Shown: positions 16,491 to 25,012 of the stretch, one piece after another | Layout: each line of letters starts with the position of its first letter | How positions within the stretch are numbered: position 1 is the stretch's first letter | Assembly (NCBI RefSeq): GCF_001905465.1 | Contig: NZ_LISX01000001.1 | Location: forward strand, 420,419 to 484,418 | DNA from: Kitasatospora sp. CB01950 | GTDB taxonomy: Bacteria; Actinomycetota; Actinomycetes; Streptomycetales; Streptomycetaceae | Reading direction: 5' to 3' | Length of the DNA stretch: 64,000 nucleotides | Translations under genes and position numbers: made by a program | Notes under the pieces: generated by a model | Told to the model about the DNA's origin: nothing | The model's input: the letters and a program-made list of their open reading frames with translations, nothing else | Databases searched by the model: none

Positions 16491-17339
16491 TCAGCTCGCC
16501 GGGTAGGCGGCGTCGAGACGGGCGAACTGCTCGTCCGTCAGCACGAGTTCGGCGGCCGCGACGTTCTCCCGCAGGTGCCCGGCCGAGCTGGTGCCCGGGA
16601 TCGGGATCATCATGGGGGAGCGGTGCAGCAGCCAGGCCAGCGAGACCTGGGTGGTGGTGGCGCCGAGCTCGGCGGCCACCCCGGCCAGCACGCCGCGGTC
16701 GCGCGAGTGCTCACCGCGGGCGATCGGCAGCCACGGGACGAAGGCGATGCCCTCGCGCTCGCAGTACTCCAGCACGTCCTCGTCGACCCGGTCGCTGAGG
16801 CTGTAGCGGTTCTGCACGCTGACCACGTCGATCTCGGTCCGGGCCGCCTCCAGCTCGGCCACCGACACCTGCGACAGGCCGATGTGCCGGATCTTGCCCT
16901 CCTTCTGCAGCTGCGCCAGCGCGCCGAACTGCTCGGCGACCGGCACCTGCGGGTCGATCCGGTGCAGCTGGAACAGGTCGAGGGACTCCAGCCGCAGCCG
17001 GCGAAGGCTCAACTCGGCCTGCTGGCGCAGGTACTCGGGACGGCCCAGCGGCAGCCACTCGTCCCGCGAGGGACGCGACTGGCCCGCCTTGGTCCCGATG
17101 ACCAGGCCGTCCGGGTAGGGGTACAGGGCCTCGGCGAGCATCTCCTCGCTGGTGCCGGGGCCGTACGAGTCCGCGGTGTCGATGAAGGTCACGCCGAGCT
17201 CGACGGCGAGCCGGGCGAGGTCGAGCGCGGCCGGAACATCGGCGGGCAGGCCCCACACCCCGGGCCCGGTCAGCCGCATCGCGCCGAATCCCATGCGCTG
17301 GACGGTCAGATCGCCACCGAGGACGAAGGTCTGGTTCAC
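16491..17339 (-). CDS. Aldo/keto reductase
   Basis: 282 residues, (alpha/beta)8 barrel of the AKR family. It has MGFGAMRLTG, FIDTADSYGPGTSEEMLAEAL with catalytic Asp/Tyr, then GTKAGQS, DLFQLHRIDP with catalytic His, GLSQVSVAEL and the NADPH-binding PIPGTS...L. It would reduce an aldehyde or ketone. It is the last gene of the leftward operon, only 9 bp after the MDR gene, so it is certainly cotranscribed. Its closest look-alikes are general-purpose oxidoreductases, so the substrate cannot be named; a sugar-like ketone is plausible from the neighbouring sugar enzymes. Confidence 0.88.
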   Translation of the reverse strand: MNQTFVLGGDLTVQRMGFGAMRLTGPGVWGLPADVPAALDLARLAVELGVTFIDTADSYGPGTSEEMLAEALYPYPDGLVIGTKAGQSRPSRDEWLPLGRPEYLRQQAELSLRRLRLESLDLFQLHRIDPQVPVAEQFGALAQLQKEGKIRHIGLSQVSVAELEAARTEIDVVSVQNRYSLSDRVDEDVLEYCEREGIAFVPWLPIARGEHSRDRGVLAGVAAELGATTTQVSLAWLLHRSPMMIPIPGTSSAGHLRENVAAAELVLTDEQFARLDAAYPAS

Positions 17340-17348
17340 GGTTTCCTC

Positions 17349-18398
17349 TCAGTTGCTTGCAAATGCCCGACGCCGGTCGGAGCCGGCGGCAGGGACGAGC
17401 ACGACCTTTCCGAGCACGCGACGCCCGGCGAGGTCCGCGTGGGCCTGTGCCGCTTCGTGGAGCGGACGGTCACCCACTGCGTCCAGCCGCAGCATGCCCC
17501 GTGCCAGGCCGTCGAACACCGCCCTTGCCCGATCGAGGAGTTCGGACCGGTCGCGGATGTGATGGGTGAGGTCGGGGCGGGTCAGGAAGAGCGATCCGCC
17601 CGCCTGCAGCAGCGCCGGATCGACCGGGTCGACCGGGCCGCTCGCCGCGCCGTGCAGCACCAGGGTGCCGCGTGGACGCAGCGACGCCAGGCTCTGGGCG
17701 AAGGTCGCGGCGCCGACCCCGTCGTAGACCGCGGCCACCCCCTCGCCCCCGGTCAGCGCCCGGACCTGCTCGGACAGCGGGGCGTCGCCGGCGTCCGGGC
17801 CGTAGCGGACCACCTCGGCGGCGCCGGCCTTCCGCGCCAGCTGCTCCTTCTCGGCGGTGGAGACGGTCGCGATCACCCGGCCGCCGAGCAGCGTCACCCA
17901 CTGCGTCAGCAGCAGCCCCAGGCCGCCCGCCGCGGCCTGGACCAGCACGTTCTGGCCCGGCCGCACCGGGTGGGTGTCGTGCACCAGGTAGTGCGCGGTC
18001 ATGCCCTGCAGCAGCACCGCCGCCGCCGTCCGGTCGTCGATCGCGTCCGGCACCGGCACCAGCCGCTCGGCCGGGACGACGGCGAACTGCGCGTAGGCGC
18101 CGCGCACGTTCGCCCAGGCGACCCGGCCGCCGACCCGGAGGCCGTGCGGGTCCGTGTCGGGCCCGAACGCGCGCACGACGCCCGCGCCCTCCTGCCCGAG
18201 CACGGCCGGCATCGGCACCGGGTAGCGGCCCGAACGCAGGTACAGGTCGACGAAGTTGACGCCCGCCGCGGCGACCTCGACCAGCGCCTCGCCCGGGCCG
18301 GGCGTCGGCACCGGGCACTGCTCGAAGCGCAGTTGCTCGGGGCCGCCCGGCTCGTGCAGCACCACGGCGTCCATCACGTCCTGCCCGGCCTCAGCCAT
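17349..18398 (-). CDS. Quinone-oxidoreductase-like MDR protein
   Basis: 349 residues of the zinc-independent medium-chain dehydrogenase family. The N-terminal GroES-like part (LHEPGGPEQLRFE...GVNFVDLYLRSGRYPVPMPAVLGQEGAG) lacks the Cys/His zinc ligands. The Rossmann half shows VLVQAAAGGLGLLLTQ, followed by VIATVSTAEK and VYDGVG. Such enzymes reduce enones or quinones with NADPH. The start overlaps the aminotransferase stop by 8 bp. Together with the aldo/keto reductase it suggests reduction of a conjugated or 2-keto-3-deoxy intermediate; this is inference. Confidence 0.88.
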   Translation of the reverse strand: MAEAGQDVMDAVVLHEPGGPEQLRFEQCPVPTPGPGEALVEVAAAGVNFVDLYLRSGRYPVPMPAVLGQEGAGVVRAFGPDTDPHGLRVGGRVAWANVRGAYAQFAVVPAERLVPVPDAIDDRTAAAVLLQGMTAHYLVHDTHPVRPGQNVLVQAAAGGLGLLLTQWVTLLGGRVIATVSTAEKEQLARKAGAAEVVRYGPDAGDAPLSEQVRALTGGEGVAAVYDGVGAATFAQSLASLRPRGTLVLHGAASGPVDPVDPALLQAGGSLFLTRPDLTHHIRDRSELLDRARAVFDGLARGMLRLDAVGDRPLHEAAQAHADLAGRRVLGKVVLVPAAGSDRRRAFASN

Positions 18399-19386
18399 GA
18401 GCCTTGACCGGAACCGGGGTGAGCCAGCTGAGGTGCCGGCCCGAACGGCCGCGCACCAGCGAGAAGTACAGCTCGTACAGGTGCTCGGTGACCGGCCCGG
18501 CGACGCCCTTGCCGACCTGCAGGCCGTCCACCGTGGTGATCGGCAGCACCTCCCATGCCGTGCCCAGGAAGAACAGCTCGTCGGCGAGGTACAGCTCGGT
18601 GCGGTCCACCGTGCGCTCCTCGACCTCGTAGCCCTCCTCGGCGAGCAGGGTCAGCGCGGTGGAGCGGGTGACGCTCTCCAGCACCCCGCTGGACAGCGCC
18701 GGGGTGACCACCACGCCGTCCCGGACCATCGCGATGCACGCGCCCGGGCCCTCGCTGACCTTGTGCTGGTCGTTGAGCAGGATCGGCCAGTCGTGCCCGT
18801 TCTCCCGCGCCTCCATCAGCGCCAGGCGGCCGTTGTGGTAGTTCGAGAACGCCTTGACCCGCGGCGGCGTGATCGCGTCGCTGATCCGCAGCCAGGAGCT
18901 GACCCCGGCCCGGCAGCCCTCCCGCTTGAACCCGGACTGGAACGGCCAGCTGTCGATGGCGACCTCGCAGCGCACCCCGGCCGGGACCATCTGCTCCCGG
19001 ATCACGCCCTCGGGGAACGCCCACGGGCGGATGTAGGTGTCGTCCGAGGCCTTGTTCGCCGTCATCAGCTCGACGATCGCCGCGGTCAACTCGTCCCGCG
19101 TCCACGGGATCTCGACCCGGCAGATGCGCGCGGAGGCGTACAGCCGGTCCAGGTGGTCCTCCAACCGGAACAGCAGCAGGTTCTCGCCGTCCTCGGCCAG
19201 GTACGCCTTGATGCCCTCGAAGACCGCCGCCACCGAGGCGTGGCCCACGGCGTTGACGTGGATCGTGGCCTCGCCCCAGGGCTGCAGCCGACCGCTGCGC
19301 CAGATCCACTCGGCGCTGTCCACGCCGGGAGCGGCCAGGGAACCGAGGTGTGCGGCGGGCTCACGCCGCTGTGCTGCGGAACTCAT
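18391..19386 (-). CDS. Class IV (branched-chain/IlvE-like) aminotransferase
   Basis: 331 residues of PLP fold type IV. Visible are YASARICRVEIPWTRDEL, YIRPWAF, the PLP lysine region RVKAFSNYHNGRLALMEA, and the C-terminal LYLADELFFLGTAWEVLPITTVDG. The usual GAGENLF-type loop is GPGACIA here, and the Gly-Asn spacing after the lysine is altered, so substrate choice probably differs from housekeeping IlvE. It would aminate a 2-keto acid made by the operon, linking the sugar-acid enzymes to the amino-acid ligases of the opposite operon. It overlaps the HAD gene by 26 bp. Confidence 0.85.
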   Translation of the reverse strand: MSSAAQRREPAAHLGSLAAPGVDSAEWIWRSGRLQPWGEATIHVNAVGHASVAAVFEGIKAYLAEDGENLLLFRLEDHLDRLYASARICRVEIPWTRDELTAAIVELMTANKASDDTYIRPWAFPEGVIREQMVPAGVRCEVAIDSWPFQSGFKREGCRAGVSSWLRISDAITPPRVKAFSNYHNGRLALMEARENGHDWPILLNDQHKVSEGPGACIAMVRDGVVVTPALSSGVLESVTRSTALTLLAEEGYEVEERTVDRTELYLADELFFLGTAWEVLPITTVDGLQVGKGVAGPVTEHLYELYFSLVRGRSGRHLSWLTPVPVKAHG

Positions 19387-20056
19387 CGTCGAAGAGCCTT
19401 TCGAGGGAGTCGAGGGACAGGGATTCGAGGGTGGGCACCACCGCCGCCGCGCCGGCGAACGCGGACGGGTCCGCGGCGGCCGCGGCGGCCGCGGCGCCGG
19501 GCACGGCGACGCAGCGCAGCGAGGCCGCGACGGCCGCGGTCACCCCGGGCACCGAGTCCTCGAAGGCCACCGCGGTGTCCGCGCGGACGCCGAGTTCGCC
19601 CAGCGCGTGGAGGTAGAGGTCGGGAGCCGGCTTGTTGGGAAGCGGCAGGTCGCCGGTGACGACGGCCCGGAAGTGCTCGCGCACGCCGAGCCGCCGCAGG
19701 TGCGACTCCACCCACGAGCTCGCCGCGCTGGACACCAGCGCGATCCCGAGCCCGCGACCGTCGGCCTCGCCCAGCAGCTCGGCCACCCCGGGCAACAGCG
19801 GCTGGGCGTGCGCGAGTTCGGACTTGAGCGCACGCCGGTGATCGAGCTCCTGCGCCGTCATGGCCCGCCCCAGGCGTTCGCCGAGGTCGTCCGCCGCGAG
19901 GAGCTCGCCGTCGTGCCGGCCGCGCATCCGGGCCCACAGACCCGCCGGGAGTTCGAGGCCGAACTCCCGGTAGGTCTGCTGCCAGGACTCGCGGGCGGCG
20001 TTCTCGGTGTCGCAGATCAGGCCGTCGAAGTCGAACAGCAGCGTGTCGAGGGTCAT
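19361..20056 (-). CDS. HAD-superfamily phosphatase (beta-phosphoglucomutase-like)
   Basis: 231 residues. Motif I is FDFDGLICDTE (nucleophile Asp9, acid/base Asp11), the cap domain spans about 20-90, motif II is ALVSSAASSW, motif III Lys is in PLPNKPAPDLYLHAL, and motif IV is AFEDSVPG. It would remove a phosphate from a sugar phosphate or an isomerised product. In sialic-acid-type pathways a NeuB-family synthase acting on a phosphorylated sugar is followed by exactly this kind of HAD phosphatase, and a NeuB-like gene heads this operon. It overlaps the flavoenzyme gene by ATGA. Confidence 0.88.
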   Translation of the reverse strand: MTLDTLLFDFDGLICDTENAARESWQQTYREFGLELPAGLWARMRGRHDGELLAADDLGERLGRAMTAQELDHRRALKSELAHAQPLLPGVAELLGEADGRGLGIALVSSAASSWVESHLRRLGVREHFRAVVTGDLPLPNKPAPDLYLHALGELGVRADTAVAFEDSVPGVTAAVAASLRCVAVPGAAAAAAAADPSAFAGAAAVVPTLESLSLDSLERLFDDEFRSTAA

Positions 20057-21393
20057 GCCACGACCGCTCGCTCCGGCGCGCCCACCGGGCCGAGCAGGCG
20101 CACCGCGTAGTCGCCGGCGAAGACGCCGTCGGGGTCGACGCGGGACCGCTCGCGCTGGAAGTCCGCCCAGCGCGGGTACCGGGGTGCGAGCACCTCGGCG
20201 GTCGCGGTGTGCGCCTTGCCCCAGTGCGGCCGTCCGCCGTGGGCGCGCATCACGTGCTCGATCACCCGCAGCAGCTCCACCTGGCCGGGGCTGCGCGACA
20301 CGGTGAGGTTGACGTAGCCGGTGTCCCGGCCGTACGCGGGGCTCAGCGGCGAGTCGTCGCCGGCGCCCACCCGGACCAGCACCGAGTACGGCGAGTACTG
20401 CCCGGCGCGCTTCAGCGCACCCGTCAACTCGCGCAGCGCGTCCGGGGTCCGGTCCAGCGGCAGCGCGTGTTCGAGGGCGATCTGCTTCACCGGCTGCGGG
20501 AAGGTGAACACCTGGTCGGAGACGTCCACGTAGTCGGCCGGCCCCGGCAGGGGCAGGGCCAGCGCCCGGCTGAGCAGCGGGACGGCCGTCGACGAACCGC
20601 GGCCGGCCACGCCCGTCACGCCGCAGCACAGCTCCTGCACGGTGGTCGTGTAGCGGCGCAGCCGCGCCCGCGGGGTCGGCGGGGCGTCGGTGCGGTCCAT
20701 CGTCCGGATGCCGACCTCGGGCTTCCACGGCAGCCAGGACATGCTGATGTGGTCGGCGCTCGCGGCCCAGCCGGAGAAGTCCTTCAGCACCGTGTCGAGC
20801 GGGGCCGAGCTCTCCCGGACCTCCAGGTTGAACGCCGGCACGCAGCGGAAGGTGATCGAGGAGACCAGGCCGAGCGCGCCGACCGAGGTGCGGGCGGCGT
20901 GGAACAGCGCGGGGTCGTGCTCGGCGTCCAGCGCGTGCACGGCGCCGTCGGCGGTGACCAGGCGCAGCGCCGTGACCATGCCCGACAGCGGGCCGAAGGA
21001 CAGCCCGGTGCCGTGGTTGCCGGTCGCGAGCGCCCCGCCGACGGTCTGCTCGGCCAGCGTGCCGATGTTCGGCAGGGCCAGGCCGATCCGGCGCAGGGCG
21101 GTGGCGAGGTCGCCCAGCCGGGTGCCGGAGCGGACCGTCACCGACGGCGCGGCGCGGTCCACGGACACGATGCCGGTGTGCCGGGTCAGGTCGACCAGCA
21201 GGCCGTCGGTGACGGCCAGCTGGTTGAACGAGTGGCCGGTGCCTGCCGCGCGGATGCCGACGCCGAACCGGCGGGCCATCAGCACGGCGTCCACCAGCGC
21301 GGCTTCGCCGACCGGGCGCAGGATGCGCTGCGGCGTGCACCGGGCGGTGCCGGACCAGTTGCGCCAGGAGGTGCGCGAGGCCGAGGCGCTCAT
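20053..21393 (-). CDS. FAD-linked alditol/aldonolactone-oxidase-like enzyme
   Basis: 446 residues of the VAO flavoprotein family. The N-terminal FAD-binding domain includes IRAAGTGHSFNQL, whose His is the usual site of covalent flavin attachment, and TVGGALATGNHGTG. The C-terminal ALO domain ends with GRPHWGKAHT and YPRWADFQRERSRVDPDGVF. The HSFN and HWGK signatures are shared with streptomycete alditol oxidase and aldonolactone oxidases, which oxidise polyols or sugar lactones with oxygen. It fits oxidation of a polyhydroxylated intermediate. It overlaps both neighbours by four bases. Confidence 0.87.
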   Translation of the reverse strand: MSASASRTSWRNWSGTARCTPQRILRPVGEAALVDAVLMARRFGVGIRAAGTGHSFNQLAVTDGLLVDLTRHTGIVSVDRAAPSVTVRSGTRLGDLATALRRIGLALPNIGTLAEQTVGGALATGNHGTGLSFGPLSGMVTALRLVTADGAVHALDAEHDPALFHAARTSVGALGLVSSITFRCVPAFNLEVRESSAPLDTVLKDFSGWAASADHISMSWLPWKPEVGIRTMDRTDAPPTPRARLRRYTTTVQELCCGVTGVAGRGSSTAVPLLSRALALPLPGPADYVDVSDQVFTFPQPVKQIALEHALPLDRTPDALRELTGALKRAGQYSPYSVLVRVGAGDDSPLSPAYGRDTGYVNLTVSRSPGQVELLRVIEHVMRAHGGRPHWGKAHTATAEVLAPRYPRWADFQRERSRVDPDGVFAGDYAVRLLGPVGAPERAVVA

Positions 21394-22322
21394 GCGTTCC
21401 CCTTTCCGTCGGTCGTCGCAGTGCCGATGCCGAGCGTGCGCAGGTAGGTCCGGAGCGACTCCCGCCAGGTCGTCATGGAGTGCCCGAGCGAGTGGAGCCG
21501 GTCGGTGTTGAGGGTGGAGTCCACCGGCCGTGCGCCCACGAAACCGCAGTCGGCCATCGGTATCGGGGTCGGCGCGAGCGCCGGGCCCTCGTCGTCCTTC
21601 AACACCGACTGGAGTTCCAGCCCGACGTCGAACCAGCTGGCCCGTCCGCCGTTGCCGATGTGGATGGTGCCGCCGGGAGGCTCCGGCAGGCACAGCAGGT
21701 GCACCAGCGCCTCGGCGAGGTCACGGGTGCCGGTCGGCAGGCTGTACTGGTCGCTCACCAGCGGGGCCGGCTCGCCGCGCTCGGCGGAGCGGACCGCGGC
21801 GAGGACGTTGTCCACCCGCTCGTCCGCGCCGCCGAACAGCCAGGACGTCCGCACGATCAGCGAGTCGGGCACCAGGGAGGTGATCCGCTCGCCGGCCACC
21901 TTGGTCAGGCCGTAGACGCTGACCGGGTTGGGCAGGTCCTGCTCGGTGTAGCCGTGCTCCGGGGTCGCGAGGCCGTCGAAGACGTAGTCGCTGGACAGGT
22001 ACACCATCCGCGCGCCCGCCCGACGGCTCTCCCGGGCGACATTCCGGGTGCCCTCGACGTTGACCCGCATCGCGAGGCGCGGGTCCGCCTCGCAGGTGTC
22101 CACGATCGCGCAGGCGGCGAGGTGCACCACGACCGTCGGCCGGAACTCGGCCACCGACCGGCTGAGCGCACGGCCGTCCGCGATGTCGAAGTCGACCAGC
22201 GAGACGCCGTGCACCGGCCAGTGCGCGGTGCGCGGGTCGTCGCCCAGAGCCCGGATCAGCGCCTGTCCGAGCATTCCGTCCGCGCCGGTGACGTAGATCC
22301 GCTCCGGCCGTGCGCCGCCCAT
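21390..22322 (-). CDS. RmlD-like NAD(P)-dependent sugar reductase/epimerase
   Basis: 310 residues. IYVTGADGMLGQALI is the Rossmann fingerprint. VVHLAACAIVDTCEADPRLAMRVNVEGTRNVA, LSSDYVFDG and SVYGLTKVAGE (catalytic YxxxK) place it with dTDP-4-dehydrorhamnose-reductase-like extended SDRs. No nucleotidylyltransferase or glycosyltransferase is in the cluster, so it may act on a free or phosphorylated sugar rather than a dTDP-sugar. The start overlaps the RraA-like stop by one base (TAATG), and its own stop overlaps the flavoenzyme start. Confidence 0.86.
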   Translation of the reverse strand: MGGARPERIYVTGADGMLGQALIRALGDDPRTAHWPVHGVSLVDFDIADGRALSRSVAEFRPTVVVHLAACAIVDTCEADPRLAMRVNVEGTRNVARESRRAGARMVYLSSDYVFDGLATPEHGYTEQDLPNPVSVYGLTKVAGERITSLVPDSLIVRTSWLFGGADERVDNVLAAVRSAERGEPAPLVSDQYSLPTGTRDLAEALVHLLCLPEPPGGTIHIGNGGRASWFDVGLELQSVLKDDEGPALAPTPIPMADCGFVGARPVDSTLNTDRLHSLGHSMTTWRESLRTYLRTLGIGTATTDGKGNA

Positions 22323-22996
22323 TAGAGGTGCCCGAATTCGGTCAGGAGCTGCTGCAGGGTGGCACCGGAGTTGATCTTGTCCCGGATGAGCTTCTCCTTG
22401 GCGATCTGCCGGCCGGTGCCCTCCAGGACCTCCTCGGCGGCCTCGGCCGGGACGACGGCGATGCCGTTCTCGTCCGCGACCACGATGTCGCCGGGGTGGA
22501 TGATCTGACCGTCGATCACCACCGGGACGTTGAACTGCACCGGCTCGGTGCGGTTGTGCTCGGCGCTGGGCGAGGGGCGCGGCACCGTGGAGCGGTACCA
22601 GACCGGGAACTCCAGGTCGCGGATCTCGTCCACGTCGCGGATGGCGCCGTCCACGATGCCGCCGGCGATGCCCGCCTTCAGCGACAGGGTCGACATCAGG
22701 CCGCCCCACATCGCGGTCCGGGTGGTCTCGTGGCAGGCCACCACGATCACGTCGCCGGGCTGGGCCTTGGCGAGCAGCGGCATGCAGTCGACCAGGTTGT
22801 CGATCGACAGGCTGACGGTCAGCGCCGGACCGGCGATCTTGTGGTGCGGCTTGACCGGCAGCAGCCCGCCGATCGCGCCCATCCGACCCTGCGCGTCGGT
22901 CACCAGGCAGGAGGGGCTGTACTCGCGCAGCACGGCGCGGAACTCCTCGATCACCGCCTCGGACGGCCGCTTGACGTCGTTGTACACCGTTTCCAT
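22322..22996 (-). CDS. RraA-like protein (HMG/CHA aldolase or decarboxylase family)
   Basis: 224 residues with the RraA fold. Key segments are SPSCLVTDAQGRMGAIGG, AGPALTVSLS, QPGDVIVVACHETTRTAMWGGLMSTLSLKAGIAGGIVDGAIRDVDEI, and DIVVADENGIAVVP. The G-x-VDGA-I-RD motif with Arg-Asp is typical of family members that bind a divalent metal and cleave or decarboxylate 2-keto acids (4-hydroxy-4-methyl-2-oxoglutarate aldolase, oxaloacetate decarboxylase), rather than acting on RNase E. In this operon an aldol or decarboxylation step on a 2-keto sugar acid is the attractive reading. It overlaps the transketolase stop by one base. Confidence 0.85.
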   Translation of the reverse strand: METVYNDVKRPSEAVIEEFRAVLREYSPSCLVTDAQGRMGAIGGLLPVKPHHKIAGPALTVSLSIDNLVDCMPLLAKAQPGDVIVVACHETTRTAMWGGLMSTLSLKAGIAGGIVDGAIRDVDEIRDLEFPVWYRSTVPRPSPSAEHNRTEPVQFNVPVVIDGQIIHPGDIVVADENGIAVVPAEAAEEVLEGTGRQIAKEKLIRDKINSGATLQQLLTEFGHL

Positions 22997-24990
22997 CAGA
23001 TTTCTCCGTTCTCTTCGGGACGCCGCGTGCGGGCGGCGACAGCGAGGGGCAGGGCCGTGGCGGTTCCGCGGGACTCCGCGAGGACGGCGTCGGCCAGGTC
23101 CTCGAAGTGCAGTCCGTGGGCGCGCAGGATCTCCTCCGGGGTGCCGGACAGCGGCACCTCGGTCAGTCCCAGGCCGCGGAACGCCGGCGACTCCGGCAGG
23201 TTCAGCTCGGCGAGCGTGCGGGCGACGACGTCGCCCTGGCCGCCGCGCACGTAGTGGTTCTCCACCACGATCAGGCGGTCGGCGCCGGCGGCCAGTTCGG
23301 TCAGCCAGTCGGCGTCGACCCGGTTGAGCCAGGGCAGCTCGACGACCGTCGGGGCCTCGCCCTGCTCCGCCAACAGGTCGGCGGCCTGCAGGAGTTGGTC
23401 GAGCACGGTCGGACCGGCGCCGATCAGGACGGTGCGGCCGCCCTCGCGCACCACCCGGCCGTGGCCAGTGCGCAGCTCCGCGGCGGGCAGCGCGGCCACC
23501 CGGGCGGGCACCTCCACGCTCTCCAGCCGCAGGTAGAAGCTCTCGTCGGTCGCGACGCAGTGCCGCACCGCCAGCCGCACGCCCTCGCAGTTGGCCGGCT
23601 GGATCACCGTCAGGCCCGGCAGGGCGCTGAACGCGGCGACGTCGCGGACCGCCTGGTGCGAGTGGCCCGGCGCGGCGGGCAGCAGACCGGCCAGCGCGCC
23701 CATGTAGACGATCCGGCGGCCCTCGGTGGCGTTGTTGTAGATCTGCTCGTACGGCCGCGAGTGCAGGAAGCAGGCGAAGGAGTTCACGAACGGCAGCAGG
23801 CCCTGGGAAGCCAGGCCGCTCGCCGCGGAGACCATGTCCTGCTCGGCGATGCCGAACTCGATGAAGCGGTCCGGGTGGGTCTGGGCGAACGGGATCAGGC
23901 CGGTGTCGAGCACCAGGTCCGCGTCCAGCGCGAGGATCCGCTCGTCCTGCGAGGCGAGCTCGGTGAGCTCCTTGCCGTACGCCTCGAAGAGCTTCTCGGT
24001 GCCGGGGCGCCGGTCCGGCGCCGGCTCCTCCGCCACCAGGTTCAGCGGGCCGAGGCCGTTGCGGTCGAGGATCTCCCGGGCCGAGTCGACGAGCTGCGCG
24101 TGCGCGGCCTCGTAGTGCTCGGGCGCCGGGGCGCCGCTGTGGAACAGGTAGCGCCAGAACGTCCCCGAGTCGTCGTCGGTGAACGCCGCCGGCATCGAGG
24201 TCGCGGCGAAGGCCTCGCAGCCGCCGCCCTTGACGGTGTCCGCGACGACCACCGCGGGCAGCTCCGGGAAGGACTCCCAGCGCTTGCGGAACGCGGCCTC
24301 CAGCGCCTCCTGGTCGTGGCCGTCGCAACGGACCACGCCCCAGCCGAAGCCGGCGAAGCGCGCCTCCAGGTCGCCCAGGCTGTTGACGTCCTCGACCCAG
24401 GTGTCCGACTGGATCTTGTTGTGGTCGACGACGACGGTCAGCTCGTTCATGCCGCGCTGGACGGCGCCGGCCAGCGCCTCGTAGTTCTGGCCCTCCTGCA
24501 GCTCGCCGTCACCGGTGACCACGTAGACCCGGCGCGAACGGCCGGCCAGGCGGTCGGCCAGGATCACGCCCTTGGCCTTCGAGATGCCCATGCCGAGCGA
24601 GCCGGTGTTGAAGGGCATGTGCGGGGTGTGCACGTCGGGGTGCCCGGGCAGGCCGCCGAGGCGGCGCAGCCGGTGCAGCTTCCCCTCGGGCAGCCCGCCG
24701 AGGCCGATCAGCGCGGCGTACAGGCCCGGCGCGTCGTGGCCCTTGGAGGAGAAGTAGAGGTCCCCGTCCTCGGCCAGCGGCTCGCGCATCTCGTGCAGGT
24801 ACAGGTGGCTGACCAGGTCCGCGGCGCTGAAGCTGGAGCCGAGGTGGCCCGAGCCGGCGCGCATCACCATGTACAGCGTGTTGATCCGGGTGAGTGCCGA
24901 GAAGGCACGGCAGCGCTCCAGGGGGTCTGCCACCCCGTCGAGGACGCGGGTGATCTCCGCGACCTCCACCCGGTGCAGGGCGACGGGCAT
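22996..24990 (-). CDS. Full-length transketolase-like enzyme
   Basis: 664 residues in one chain. N-terminal half: AGSGHLGSSFSAADLVSHLY and the thiamine-diphosphate motif TGDGELQEGQNYEAL...VDHNKIQSD. C-terminal half: pyrimidine-binding domain with RFIEFGIAEQDMVSAASGLA and a transketolase C domain. The ATG at 24990 follows AAGGAGAG by five bases and is chosen over an in-frame ATG at 25026. It is shorter than housekeeping transketolase and lies deep in a biosynthetic operon, so it probably transfers a two-carbon unit to build or remodel the sugar precursor. It is coupled to the RraA-like gene by TGATG. Confidence 0.9.
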   Translation of the reverse strand: MPVALHRVEVAEITRVLDGVADPLERCRAFSALTRINTLYMVMRAGSGHLGSSFSAADLVSHLYLHEMREPLAEDGDLYFSSKGHDAPGLYAALIGLGGLPEGKLHRLRRLGGLPGHPDVHTPHMPFNTGSLGMGISKAKGVILADRLAGRSRRVYVVTGDGELQEGQNYEALAGAVQRGMNELTVVVDHNKIQSDTWVEDVNSLGDLEARFAGFGWGVVRCDGHDQEALEAAFRKRWESFPELPAVVVADTVKGGGCEAFAATSMPAAFTDDDSGTFWRYLFHSGAPAPEHYEAAHAQLVDSAREILDRNGLGPLNLVAEEPAPDRRPGTEKLFEAYGKELTELASQDERILALDADLVLDTGLIPFAQTHPDRFIEFGIAEQDMVSAASGLASQGLLPFVNSFACFLHSRPYEQIYNNATEGRRIVYMGALAGLLPAAPGHSHQAVRDVAAFSALPGLTVIQPANCEGVRLAVRHCVATDESFYLRLESVEVPARVAALPAAELRTGHGRVVREGGRTVLIGAGPTVLDQLLQAADLLAEQGEAPTVVELPWLNRVDADWLTELAAGADRLIVVENHYVRGGQGDVVARTLAELNLPESPAFRGLGLTEVPLSGTPEEILRAHGLHFEDLADAVLAESRGTATALPLAVAARTRRPEENGEI

Positions 24991-25012
24991 TGTCTCTCCT
25001 TCGGGGGTTCGG

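Noticed and set aside
22322-24328. 668-residue minus-strand frame that includes the RraA-like protein
   Set aside because: Only the last 224 residues are real; the upstream part is out-of-frame transketolase sequence.
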